DNA from: Strigamia acuminata | Taxonomy: Eukaryota > Arthropoda > Chilopoda > Geophilomorpha > Linotaeniidae | Length of the DNA: 60,000 nucleotides | Direction of reading: 5' to 3' | NCBI GenBank assembly: GCA_949358305.1 | Contig: OX442316.1 | Coordinates: 2,110,001-2,170,000, forward strand | In this document: piece by piece, positions 51,760 through 60,000 of the stretch | How positions within the stretch are numbered: position 1 is the first letter of the stretch | Layout of the letters: the number at the start of each line of letters is the position of its first letter | Notes under the pieces: generated by a model | Told to the model about the DNA's origin: nothing | Database searches by the model: none | Seen by the model: the letters and a program-made list of their open reading frames with translations, nothing else | Translations under genes and position numbers: made by a program

Positions 51760-51851
51760 GGCAAAAAATCAATGCTATTGTACGTTAATTTAACTTCTTT
51801 GTGATATGAATAAAAATGTTGGAATTAATGAAATTTGACCGGGATGGCTTT
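51760..51851 (+). pseudogene. Third P450 3'-end remnant
   Basis: TCAATGCTATTGTACGTTAA, followed by the 3' flank ACTTCTTTGTGATATGAA, repeats the end of both P450 copies after the minisatellite. It shows the array expanded between two copies of the 3' end, or that a further duplicate was deleted. The copia A LTR starts at its edge. Confidence 0.7.
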
Positions 51852-52030
51852 TGTTGGAATGTTTTATACGTCATCTCGGCATGATGTTTTGTATTGGACC
51901 ACCCACTGGTCACTCCCTTTCCCCTTCACCCTTCACTTCCTGTCCTACTAGAATAAACGCTAGTCGCAGCACAAGTTGCTCTGCGACCTAAAATATATAT
52001 ATCTACATAAATCTAACTCATCCACCATCA
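51852..52030 (+). repeat. 5' LTR of copia element A (179 bp)
   Basis: It starts TGTTGGAATG and ends CCACCATCA, bounded by the primer site. No second copy is in view, so the limits rest on TG..CA ends and the primer site. Confidence 0.7.
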
Positions 52031-52042
52031 GGTTATGGGTCC
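52031..52042 (+). promoter_or_regulatory. Primer-binding site of copia A (internal initiator tRNA-Met type)
   Basis: GGTTATGGGTCC pairs with the anticodon-arm sequence of initiator tRNA-Met (GGGCCCATAACC, one G-T pair). This half-tRNA priming is known from the Drosophila copia element. Confidence 0.7.
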
Positions 52043-52250
52043 AACACCTGCATACACTACGCAACAGTGAGTTACGAACATTTTTCCCGAAAAATCGCAA
52101 AAATACATCAAAAATCGAAAAGTCAAGCCGTGAACGAGCGACCACGTGTACACCCGAGCCGAGAAAGTGCATCAAGCCACATCAAGCCGTGTAACCACAA
52201 AACGCAATTCAGTGCCAGGCAAATATTTTTGAACTTTTGAAAAACGAAAA

Positions 52251-53376
52251 ATGGAATCTGTTCGAGGTTTTAAAGTAGAAAAACTCGGTGAGGACAATTA
52301 TGAATCTTGGAAAACTGAGATGAAAAACGTGTTAATTTGCAACAAACTTTGGGCGTACGTGTGCAAACGTACAGTCAAACCGGAGGCCACGGAGGAAGCC
52401 CCAAATACCACGGCAGTGAACGAATGGCTAGAGAAAGACGAAATCGCTCTCGCAACCATTGGATTGGGCATAAACCGCACGCACCAAGGCGCCATCAGCT
52501 CAGCCACAACGTCCGCCGAGGCTTGGGACAAGTTGGAAGCATTCTTTCAACCGAAGGGCCCGCACCGAAAAATGTTTTTGTTCAAAAAGTTAATCAACAT
52601 GAGAAAATCCGACGACGAGACGATGAATGCTCATTTGAACAATTTCGATGAAACAGCACAGAATTTAAAACAGACCGGTAGTACGCTCGACGATGATTTG
52701 TTGGTGATTTTGCTAATGGACACGCTTCCCGACACGTTCGCATTGTTCCGCTCATCAATTAAAATGAGAGAAACGTTACCCGACCTCGCCGCAGTAAAAA
52801 TTAAATTGCTGCAAGAAGACGAGGACTTACGTAAAAACGAAAAGGCGCCGCAAAATGCTTTGGCCGCCAAAACTTTTGCCAAAAACAACAACCATCCATT
52901 TAAATTTAAAGGAAAATGTAATAAATGCGGTTTGGTGGGACATTTGGCAAAAGACTGCCGTAGGAAGAGGCCAGGCCACGCAGGCAAATCGAACAACACT
53001 GACAGGACGGTCGACGCCGTAGCACTTACCGCGACCGTCGTATCAACGTATCAAATCGTAGACGAAAATGTAATGCCGACTGAACGCGACGAAAAAGTGA
53101 CGCCGACTGAACGTGACGTAACAATCGCAACAACAATTGATCAACCCGAATTAGCAAATTATGCCGTCGCATACCAAAGTAATCATGCAATAAATAATAT
53201 CGAATGGTGTCTTGACAGCGGCGCATCGCGCCACATGTGCAAAAATCGCGAAATGTTTTCCAGTCTAAATGAAACGATGAAGGGAACAATTCGAACCGCT
53301 TCCAAGACGTACGTAAAAAGCGAAGGACTTGGAAAAATACACCTCGATATGGACGATTACGACAAACCAATTGTTT
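52251..53376 (+). pseudogene. gag: Copia A gag-protease, truncated by insertion of B
   Basis: From ATG 52251 the protein shows the copia Gag fold (NYESWKTEMKNVLICNKLW), the zinc knuckle CNKCGLVGHLAKDC near residue 222, and a protease motif WCLDSGASRHMC near residue 321. Reading continues 13 codons into the B LTR before a stop at 53417. The frame itself has no other lesion, so the element was probably intact when B landed. Confidence 0.85.
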
Positions 53377-53914
53377 TGTTGGTCTATAAGACCGTGACAT
53401 GTCTCGATGTGATATAGAATCACATAATGATCTTTCATTTCGGTGTATATTTATACATTTATAATTATCCAGTCTGTTTTGTTAATATTCGATATTTATT
53501 ATCATTGATTGTATTTATGCATGCAGCACCATGCATTCGTTAGACTTTCTATTCAATTCCCAATGTATTATGTTCTTTTAATGCCATGCATCGCCACCAG
53601 AGTGTGTCCCACTCTCTCTTGTTTTCTTCCAACATGGCCGCACACAGTGCTTTGTGCTGTGTGATTTTCTCAACTCCAGAATGGAGCCTATTTGTAAGTT
53701 ATTTCATTTCCATTAAATGTTTTATTATTTTAGTTGTTAGTGTTCATTATTAGAACACCTTTTAGTCCATCTCCAGCGCATATAAGCGGCCTTAAGCCGC
53801 GCGCCCGTCTCGTACGCATTGCCGTTATCGTCGTCGCCTCGTACGTGTGTGAAACACGCCTATCGCTTCCTTTTTCGGTGTGAAAACCGAACTGCGCCGC
53901 TTTCCTCTGCTACA
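53377..53914 (+). repeat. 5' LTR of copia element B (538 bp)
   Basis: It starts TGTTGGTCTATAAGACC where similarity to copia protease ends and finishes CTGCTACA just before the primer site. The partner LTR is not in view. Confidence 0.75.
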
Positions 53915-53916
53915 AG

Positions 53917-53927
53917 TGGTAGCAGAG
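53917..53927 (+). promoter_or_regulatory. Primer-binding site of copia B (3' end of initiator tRNA-Met)
   Basis: TGGTAGCAGAG is the complement of the CTCTGCTACCA 3' end of animal initiator tRNA-Met. Confidence 0.85.
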
Positions 53928-55000
53928 GGTGGTTCCTTGCTAATCCACATTTGTTTTGCTAATTTTTCGACGTAATATTCGCAAAATTTGCGAATTTTGC
54001 GCCGGAATTGTTCATTTGTAGGTTTACGACGATTTTCGCCCCGTGTTTCGTATTGGAGACGTTAGATACGCGTCGCCGTCGTTCCACGGCTGCCTACAAC
54101 GTTTTCTACACGATTCGACGCCTAATTTTGTCGAAAATCACGCGGGATTCGCGGATTTCCAGACAAATTCATTTATTTTTGCAGACGTTTCGTCAATTTT
54201 CGCCCAGATTCGTGTCGAGGACGTTTCGAGACGTACTGCCGACATTTATAGACGACCAGTGTTGTCTATTTCATCGTTTTTCCTGCCTAATATCGTCCGA
54301 AATTCCGCGGTCTCGCGAATTTCGAGGCGAATTCTTTTATTTTTTTCAGATTTCGCGTCGATTTGTTTCGACAACGTCCCGACGACGATTTATTCCTCGA
54401 AACGAGACGATTCTCGCTGTGTTACACCCCGGCGTGTACACAGTATCGCCGAACTCATTAACACGGCGATTTTTCGACGATTTTTGCGTATTTTCGTGAA
54501 GAGCCTCGATTTATTCGAGAAGAATTTGGATTTTCGAATCCAAATTGCGTTTTTCAAACGGGTTTTTCGAGAAAACCCGCTCGTGCCTTTATCACGAGCT
54601 CGCGTGACGTTACGCGAGAGATTCACCGACCTTTTCGCCTTCCCTGTCGTGAAACTCTGTTAATTATTAAGATAGTTTTAAGATTTTTGGAGAGGGTCCT
54701 TATTAGATTCGCAACAGCTCTTCGGACATTCCGTCCACCGCTGTTGTTGTATTCCAAGGCAAGGCTGAGCCCTGCGCCACCTAGCATTCCCGCGGCCCCA
54801 GGTGGTCACAAAGGACGCTAGGGGGACACTTGCTTTGGGTTATCAACTGATTATAGCATCAGTTCCCCTTTGTCGGATATCCGCTTTGACAGTGCTTCGC
54901 TTCGTGTCACCGAGAGCTTCATTGTGTGCAGTGCTACGACATCGCCGTCGCCATTCTCTGAGCCTTTGCGTTTTGTGCGGTGAGCTGAGTTTACTCCAGC
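53928..55000 (+). other. Copia B leader with diverged tandem units
   Basis: Three related blocks of about 150-190 bp occur near 54040-54480. Each runs through GACGTTT, TTTTGTCGAAAAT or TAATATCGTCCGAAAT, CGCG-ATTTCGAGGCGAATT and a T-rich end. Two overlapping open frames cross it, but no protein family is recognisable. Confidence 0.55.
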
Positions 55001-58000
55001 ATGCAGAAGTCAGGAGAATCCTCGATGGGAAAAATCCCTATTTTGGGCATTTCGAACTACGAAACGTGGCAGCGCTCGATGCGCATGCTCCTCAAAGCGG
55101 AGGGCCTCTGGAGGCACGTAACAGAAGAGAAAGAGGCTGAACATTTATTAACTTTGACCGACAAAGAAAAAGAACGATTCGCGACGAAAAAGGATAAAGC
55201 ACTCGGCATTATCTACGTCCACGTGAGCGAGGCGAAACGTTCTGTGTTGGATGTCTGTAACACCCCCAAAGAGGCTTGGGAAGCGTTATCCAAAATCTAC
55301 GCCCCTAGTTCTCTGGCGAGACAGGCAGCCATGCGGTGGCAATTCTTGAGTCTTCACCTCGAGGCGAACGAGGAAATGGTCGATTTCATCGCACGTGTCG
55401 ACCACCACGTCCGCCAACTTAAGGACATTCAAGAAGACGTATCCGATAAGCATCATGCATACCAGTATTTAAACCGCATACCGCAGGAATACGCCCAAGT
55501 GACATTCGCCATCTATCACATGCCTTTGGCGGACTTTACGCCAAGCAAGGTTTCAGAACAGTTGATATCCGAATATTTACGTCTCAAATCGATGGGTTTG
55601 GCCCATAATTCTTCTTCAACATCGGTGCACGCGTCCGCCAAAGACCAATCGCGACCTCGGAATGATTCTCGTCGTCGACGACCGCTGTCATCCGTGAAGT
55701 GCTTCAACTGCGACCAAATGGGGCACTACGCTAACAAATGTCCCCTTCCTCGGCGCACTGACCCAAATCAGTCTTCGGCTTCGTTCCAACGCTCTAGAAG
55801 TAAGAGCAAGAAGCCTAATAAGAATTCTGCGCCGAAAGTTGATGACACGCGTCCCCGAGGCAACTCGCGTCCTGTGCGGAAGACGATTTTCTTCGTGAAC
55901 GCACCGCAAGTGGTTGAGCGCCCGGTTGCTCACTTTATGCAATCCAACGAGTGGATTGTAGATTGTGGCGCTACAGACCACGTCTCGCATGTACGATCAT
56001 GGTTCTCCGACTTTACGAACATTGTACCTTTCGACATTGAATTAGGCCAGGGAAAATCCCAAGTTACTGGCAAAGGAACCGTACAATTATTGACACGCGT
56101 AGACGATTACGACAGTATTGTGGTCTTGACGAACGTTTTATACGCGCCGAGCTTCGAAGCCAATTTGATCTCGGTGTCCAAGATCGACAAGACCCGTCAC
56201 CATATCCACATTTATAATGGTGAAGTTAACATCTATGAATCGTCGATTGAGAGTCCCATCCTACGCGCACGGGAGAAGAGTGGCCTTTATTATGTGGACG
56301 GGTTGTGCTCTAATCCGGCTGTCTCGACATTGATTTCTCCAATCACTCAACCTGAGCCTGTACAGACTTTCGTAACGACAGAGGTTGAATTCGAGAACAT
56401 CCCGAAGCCTAAAAAGCAACAGTCAAAGCAACGTGACATTTCGGACTTTAGAATTCAAATGCCACCAATGCCAAACCAGAAGTCAATTCCGGTAGTGACC
56501 AATCCATTGCCTATTCCGCAATCCTTACCTCCTATCCACAATGAGCCACCTACCCCATCCTATGCTGATGTAATACAGCAAATCCCTTCCACACCTTTGC
56601 CAGTGATCTCCAATCCTTGCAATGTCTCTCCGTCACAAAAAGAGATAATCCCGAAACCTTTTCAATCCCCGAAGAAGGTTATCGCCAATCCTGCTTCAAT
56701 CAAAGATGCAACTGGTTTGTGGCATAGTCGTCTTGGCCACTTACACACTAATGCGATGCGATTGTTGGCGAACAACGATCATGTGCACGGTCTCGAGCCA
56801 GCTGAAGTACGCCAAGAACTGGCTTGCAACCACTGTCGGATTGCAAAATCAACTAGGGCTTCGCACAAACCGGATCCACATCCTTGCACGACACAACCAC
56901 TAGACCTTCTACACATGGACGTGTGGGGGCCGGCTCCTGTGACCTCTTTTGGTGGTGCTCGTTTTGTCTTTACCGTCATCGACGATGCGACGAGATACAC
57001 CTGGATAACGCCCCTTGCACAGAAATCACAAGTTTTTGAATGCTTCAAAGACCTCGTTGCCAGACTCGAACGGGTTGCAAATACCCGCATCAAAGCGATT
57101 CGGTCTGACAGAGGAGGTGAATTTATGTCCAATGAATTTCTTCAATACCTTAAAGAAAAGGGGATCCAGGGTCAGCGAACAAATCCGTCATCACCACAGA
57201 TGAACGGAACTGCCGAGAGAATCAACAGGACGATGGCCGACAACTTTCGATCTATACTCGAAGAAACACAACTTCCAGAGGGCCTGTGGGCTGAACTAGC
57301 GGTTACATTCGCCTACATCAAAAATCGCAGCCCACATTCACGATTAAAGAATGAAGTGCCATACATCCTCTGGCGTCAACGTGCCCTATCACTTCGACAT
57401 TTGAGAAAGATCGGATCCAAATGTTGGGTACACTTTACTGCACCAGGCCGAAAGAAACTCGATGCTCGGGCCTGGGAAGGATTTTTGGTTGGATATGCAA
57501 CGGGAACACGAGGATATCGTGTGTGGAACCCCATAGATAACTCGATAACGGAATCCATTCACGTTAAAATAGACGAGTATCAATCCTACCGAAAATTGCT
57601 TAGAAATCGTAATGGTCGCCAAAATCAAACTTTCGACGATCCAGATGCTGACCGACAACAAAGAGTATCATTCGACGACGACGTACATTACGTCGATTGG
57701 CCCAAACGGACAGATTCGGATGACGGATCGTCAAATGGTGAATCTGATGATGATGATGACGACGATGGAAATGGATCGGTTTCGAGATCGATATCCATTC
57801 CTTGTGTTCACATTCCTCCACTTAATACTCCGGAACGTCAACTTATAGATGCATGTGCATTAGCATTGCCCAGTTCAGCAAGCGTGGGCCGCTCAGCATC
57901 ATACCCGATTCTTTATCAAGAGGAAGGACAGGACACGGATGAAGATGTTGGACAGATCGTCGAGGAGGCAATTCAACCGGACGCAGCACAATTGCATCAA

Positions 58001-60000
58001 GTTCGATCCCCTCACATCTCACCAGAAACGTCTCAAGCAAGTTCTCCCGGACTCTCGCCGCCGGGATCACCACTACGTTTTGTCACAACACGTAGAAGAG
58101 ATGGCCGAAACGTTTTGCAGCAAATGATGCCAATTTTCGATCAAGGTGCTTTATCTCCGTTACCTCCTGGTCCAACTCATGTTGCAGCCCCGTCAGCGGG
58201 AAAAACGTCTTTCTTTTGGCGCTATATCGGCGGAGATACAGTCTTTAGACGATGGGTTCGGGAGGAGCATCTTCGGAAAGATCAACGACCCGGCTGCATC
58301 GATATCGACGTTTATTATTTCCCGGAACCGAATCTTCGACTGCGTTCGAGACGAGACGTTGAAGAATTCTGTGTTATGAACGATCTCCCCTACGACCCGG
58401 AACTGTTCTTTTTCGGCAATATGGAACACACGCTGCCCACGATTCCTGGTCCTCGTCACGTCGCACATCTATGTCGCACGGAACCGTCATCGTATGCCGA
58501 AATCCCAAAATTTCATGACGCCCCAAAATGGCGCGAAGCCATCGATGAGGAGTTAGGGACATTCAAAGAAAGAGAAATTTACGTTGAAGTCCCGAGACCG
58601 CCCAAAACCACAGTGTTGGGCTGTAAATGGATTTTCAAGTTAAAATCGGACGCGGCCGGCACCATAACTCGTTATCGCGCAAGACTCGTGGCCCAGGGCT
58701 TTCGACAAACCCTGGGAGTGGACTACGACGAGGTCTTCAGTCCGGTCGTAAACTTTGTGCTCATCCGACTTTTCTTCTGTCTTCTGGTTGTTTTGAAAGG
58801 GTGGAAAGATGCGCACCTCGACGTCAGGTGTGCATACCTGTACGGGGACCTGAAGCACAAGGTGTACATGCGCATCCCGGCAGGTGCAACCTGTACGAAT
58901 CCCGACAACGTATGGCTGCTTGTTAAATCCCTCTACGGACTTCACCAATCAGGGAGGCAGTGGTACGAAAAGTTGGACGAGTCACTTCGAGCCCTCGGTT
59001 TCCGGAAAATGCCCGCCTGCAATTGCGTGTATATCTACGGCAATTGTGCAGTCATGCTGGTGTACGTCGATGACATTGTTCTGTTTTACGCTTCCGACAC
59101 CGTGTTAAACCGAATTATCCAACTTATCACCTCGAAGTTCGATATCGTCAACCTCGGACCCATCACGAAACTATTAGGAGTCGAGTTCATCCGAGATATG
59201 GGGCGCACCTTTATTTCACAACGCGCCTATATTGCCAAACTGGTCAAGAAGTTTGAAGTATTGACGAATCGACTCGTGAAAGTCCCAGTTACACCCGGGA
59301 CGACACTCGTGAGGGGACCCACCGACAACTTGATTGACTTTCCATATCGATCGCTGATCGGATCGCTTCTGTTTCTGGCTTCGAGGACGCGCCCCGACAT
59401 CTTATTTTCCGTCATTTCGCTGAGTCAATTCAATACGTGCTACGACAAAACCCACATTCGTGCCCTTTTGCAAGTACTCCAATACGTGGCAAACACCATG
59501 GATTATTGCATCGAACTTTCAGGCTGCACGTCCAGTCAGCTCTGGGCGTATACGGATGCGTCGTGGGCAAGCGACTTGGCTACGTCTTTAAGTTTCGGCG
59601 GTTTCATAACTTATATCGGAAATGTGCCTATTGGCTGGTCGTGCCGAAAACAATCAACGGTCGCATGTTCAACTATGGAAGCGGAGTTTATCGCCCTAGT
59701 TGAATGTGTGAAAGAAACTTACTGGCTCGATCACATTTTCACCGAATTTCCGATCCTCGACCATATCTCGCGACCGATTATTTACTCCGACGCCCTGGCC
59801 AGTATTCAATTTACATCGAATGACGTGGAGAATGCTAAAACAAAGCATATCCGCGTCAAATACCATTGGCTCAGGGAGTGGTTCACGGCAGGATGTTTTG
59901 ATCTTCGTAAAGTGTCCGGTGAACGGAACGTCGCAGACATATTCACCAAATGGCTCAGCTCTGAACGTCTGCGATCACTAATTTCAAACATCTTCCGACT
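55001..60000 (+). CDS. gag-pol: Copia B Gag-Pol polyprotein, open to the window edge
   Basis: I translated from ATG 55001 (MQKSGESSMGKIPIL) and found no stop through 60000, so at least 1666 codons. Order, with approximate residues: copia Gag; zinc knuckle CFNCDQMGHYANKC at 235; protease IVDCGATDHVS at 321, with Cys where Ser is usual; pre-integrase LWHSRLGHLH at 573; integrase HMDVWGP at 638, SDRGGEF at 702 and NGTAERIN at 733; an Asp-rich linker near 915; RT with YVDDIVLF at 1354; RNase H with YTDASWAS at 1517 and TMEAEFIAL; and the terminal VADIFTKWLSSERL. This is the Ty1/copia order. All catalytic acids are present, so recent activity is plausible. Confidence 0.95.
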   Translation, partial: MQKSGESSMGKIPILGISNYETWQRSMRMLLKAEGLWRHVTEEKEAEHLLTLTDKEKERFATKKDKALGIIYVHVSEAKRSVLDVCNTPKEAWEALSKIYAPSSLARQAAMRWQFLSLHLEANEEMVDFIARVDHHVRQLKDIQEDVSDKHHAYQYLNRIPQEYAQVTFAIYHMPLADFTPSKVSEQLISEYLRLKSMGLAHNSSSTSVHASAKDQSRPRNDSRRRRPLSSVKCFNCDQMGHYANKCPLPRRTDPNQSSASFQRSRSKSKKPNKNSAPKVDDTRPRGNSRPVRKTIFFVNAPQVVERPVAHFMQSNEWIVDCGATDHVSHVRSWFSDFTNIVPFDIELGQGKSQVTGKGTVQLLTRVDDYDSIVVLTNVLYAPSFEANLISVSKIDKTRHHIHIYNGEVNIYESSIESPILRAREKSGLYYVDGLCSNPAVSTLISPITQPEPVQTFVTTEVEFENIPKPKKQQSKQRDISDFRIQMPPMPNQKSIPVVTNPLPIPQSLPPIHNEPPTPSYADVIQQIPSTPLPVISNPCNVSPSQKEIIPKPFQSPKKVIANPASIKDATGLWHSRLGHLHTNAMRLLANNDHVHGLEPAEVRQELACNHCRIAKSTRASHKPDPHPCTTQPLDLLHMDVWGPAPVTSFGGARFVFTVIDDATRYTWITPLAQKSQVFECFKDLVARLERVANTRIKAIRSDRGGEFMSNEFLQYLKEKGIQGQRTNPSSPQMNGTAERINRTMADNFRSILEETQLPEGLWAELAVTFAYIKNRSPHSRLKNEVPYILWRQRALSLRHLRKIGSKCWVHFTAPGRKKLDARAWEGFLVGYATGTRGYRVWNPIDNSITESIHVKIDEYQSYRKLLRNRNGRQNQTFDDPDADRQQRVSFDDDVHYVDWPKRTDSDDGSSNGESDDDDDDDGNGSVSRSISIPCVHIPPLNTPERQLIDACALALPSSASVGRSASYPILYQEEGQDTDEDVGQIVEEAIQPDAAQLHQVRSPHISPETSQASSPGLSPPGSPLRFVTTRRRDGRNVLQQMMPIFDQGALSPLPPGPTHVAAPSAGKTSFFWRYIGGDTVFRRWVREEHLRKDQRPGCIDIDVYYFPEPNLRLRSRRDVEEFCVMNDLPYDPELFFFGNMEHTLPTIPGPRHVAHLCRTEPSSYAEIPKFHDAPKWREAIDEELGTFKEREIYVEVPRPPKTTVLGCKWIFKLKSDAAGTITRYRARLVAQGFRQTLGVDYDEVFSPVVNFVLIRLFFCLLVVLKGWKDAHLDVRCAYLYGDLKHKVYMRIPAGATCTNPDNVWLLVKSLYGLHQSGRQWYEKLDESLRALGFRKMPACNCVYIYGNCAVMLVYVDDIVLFYASDTVLNRIIQLITSKFDIVNLGPITKLLGVEFIRDMGRTFISQRAYIAKLVKKFEVLTNRLVKVPVTPGTTLVRGPTDNLIDFPYRSLIGSLLFLASRTRPDILFSVISLSQFNTCYDKTHIRALLQVLQYVANTMDYCIELSGCTSSQLWAYTDASWASDLATSLSFGGFITYIGNVPIGWSCRKQSTVACSTMEAEFIALVECVKETYWLDHIFTEFPILDHISRPIIYSDALASIQFTSNDVENAKTKHIRVKYHWLREWFTAGCFDLRKVSGERNVADIFTKWLSSERLRSLISNIFR

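Larger units (their letters stand above)
51852..53376 (+). mobile_element. Copia element A, interrupted by copia B
   Basis: A 179-bp LTR (51852-52030), an internal-tRNA primer site and a gag-protease frame are present. The frame ends where the LTR of element B begins at 53377. The remainder of element A should lie beyond the window, after B. It inserted into the repeated 3' flank of a P450 copy. Confidence 0.85.
53377..60000 (+). mobile_element. Copia element B, apparently intact, runs off the window
   Basis: LTR 53377-53914, two bases, a primer site, a leader of about 1.1 kb, then one open polyprotein frame to the edge. B is nested in copia A; the five bases before it, TGTTT, would be its target duplication. 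Its 3' LTR is outside the window. Confidence 0.9.

Noticed and set aside
51423-51764. Minus-strand frame of 113 codons (DLCEDFIDLCEHF)
   Set aside because: Produced by a minisatellite with period 21; the strand opposite is also open. No start context or domain.
54008-54663. Two overlapping frames of 163 and 206 codons in the copia B leader
   Set aside because: They overlap in different registers over diverged tandem units, lie between primer site and gag, and match no family I know.

Overview
The window looks like repeat-dense DNA from an animal, most likely an arthropod. Supporting signs are six exact CCTAA units (the arthropod telomere-type repeat) at 24377-24406, CYP2-clan P450 exons with GT/AG introns, a Polinton/adintovirus-like element, and Ty3, copia, Jockey-like, MULE, hAT-like and foldback elements. 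I cannot name the species. I saw no rRNA, tRNA or CRISPR.

Layout. 1-8.9 kb has no host gene. It holds two giant foldback palindromes (1525-2681 and about 6556-8494) set among tandem and direct duplications. 8.9-15.66 kb is a minus-strand Ty3/gypsy retrotransposon: 5' LTR 15083-15655, gag, a GGGAAAC slippery site touching the gag stop, and a full-length pol; no 3' LTR is visible. 15.66-22.2 kb is the remnant of a Polinton/adintovirus-like element with divergent gene blocks: capsid genes and packaging ATPase on minus, and Zn-ribbon/PLA2, integrase-chromodomain and adenain-like protease on plus. PolB is absent. 22.2-24.4 kb is simple and inverted repeats.

24.5-30.1 kb is a 5'-truncated P450 copy. 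One of its introns contains a young 2.8-kb LTR element (25930-28765) that carries a Ulp1/C48-like cysteine protease instead of gag-pol. Its LTRs and primer-binding site belong to the same family as the Ty3 element. A second P450 copy at 49.7-51.3 kb preserves the empty site. 31.57-33.49 kb is a FLYWCH/MULE transposon with a broken transposase. 34.3-36.6 kb is a 5'-truncated Jockey-like non-LTR element.

39.0-51.3 kb carries the first two exons (38995-39837) and last five exons (49675-51296) of a CYP2-clan P450, possibly one gene. They are separated by a copia-type element that lacks RT (40150-45110), minisatellites, and a RING-finger gene fragment inside inverted GCCAGCGTTT arrays. I found no exon encoding the C-helix.

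51.85-60 kb is a nested copia pair. Element A (LTR 51852-52030) is interrupted in its protease region by element B (LTR 53377-53914). B's polyprotein is open from 55001 to the window edge. A appears primed by an internal site of initiator tRNA-Met, B by its 3' end.

Most coding capacity here is mobile. The P450 exons are the only clear host gene, and the P450 paralogues serve as internal controls for when insertions occurred.
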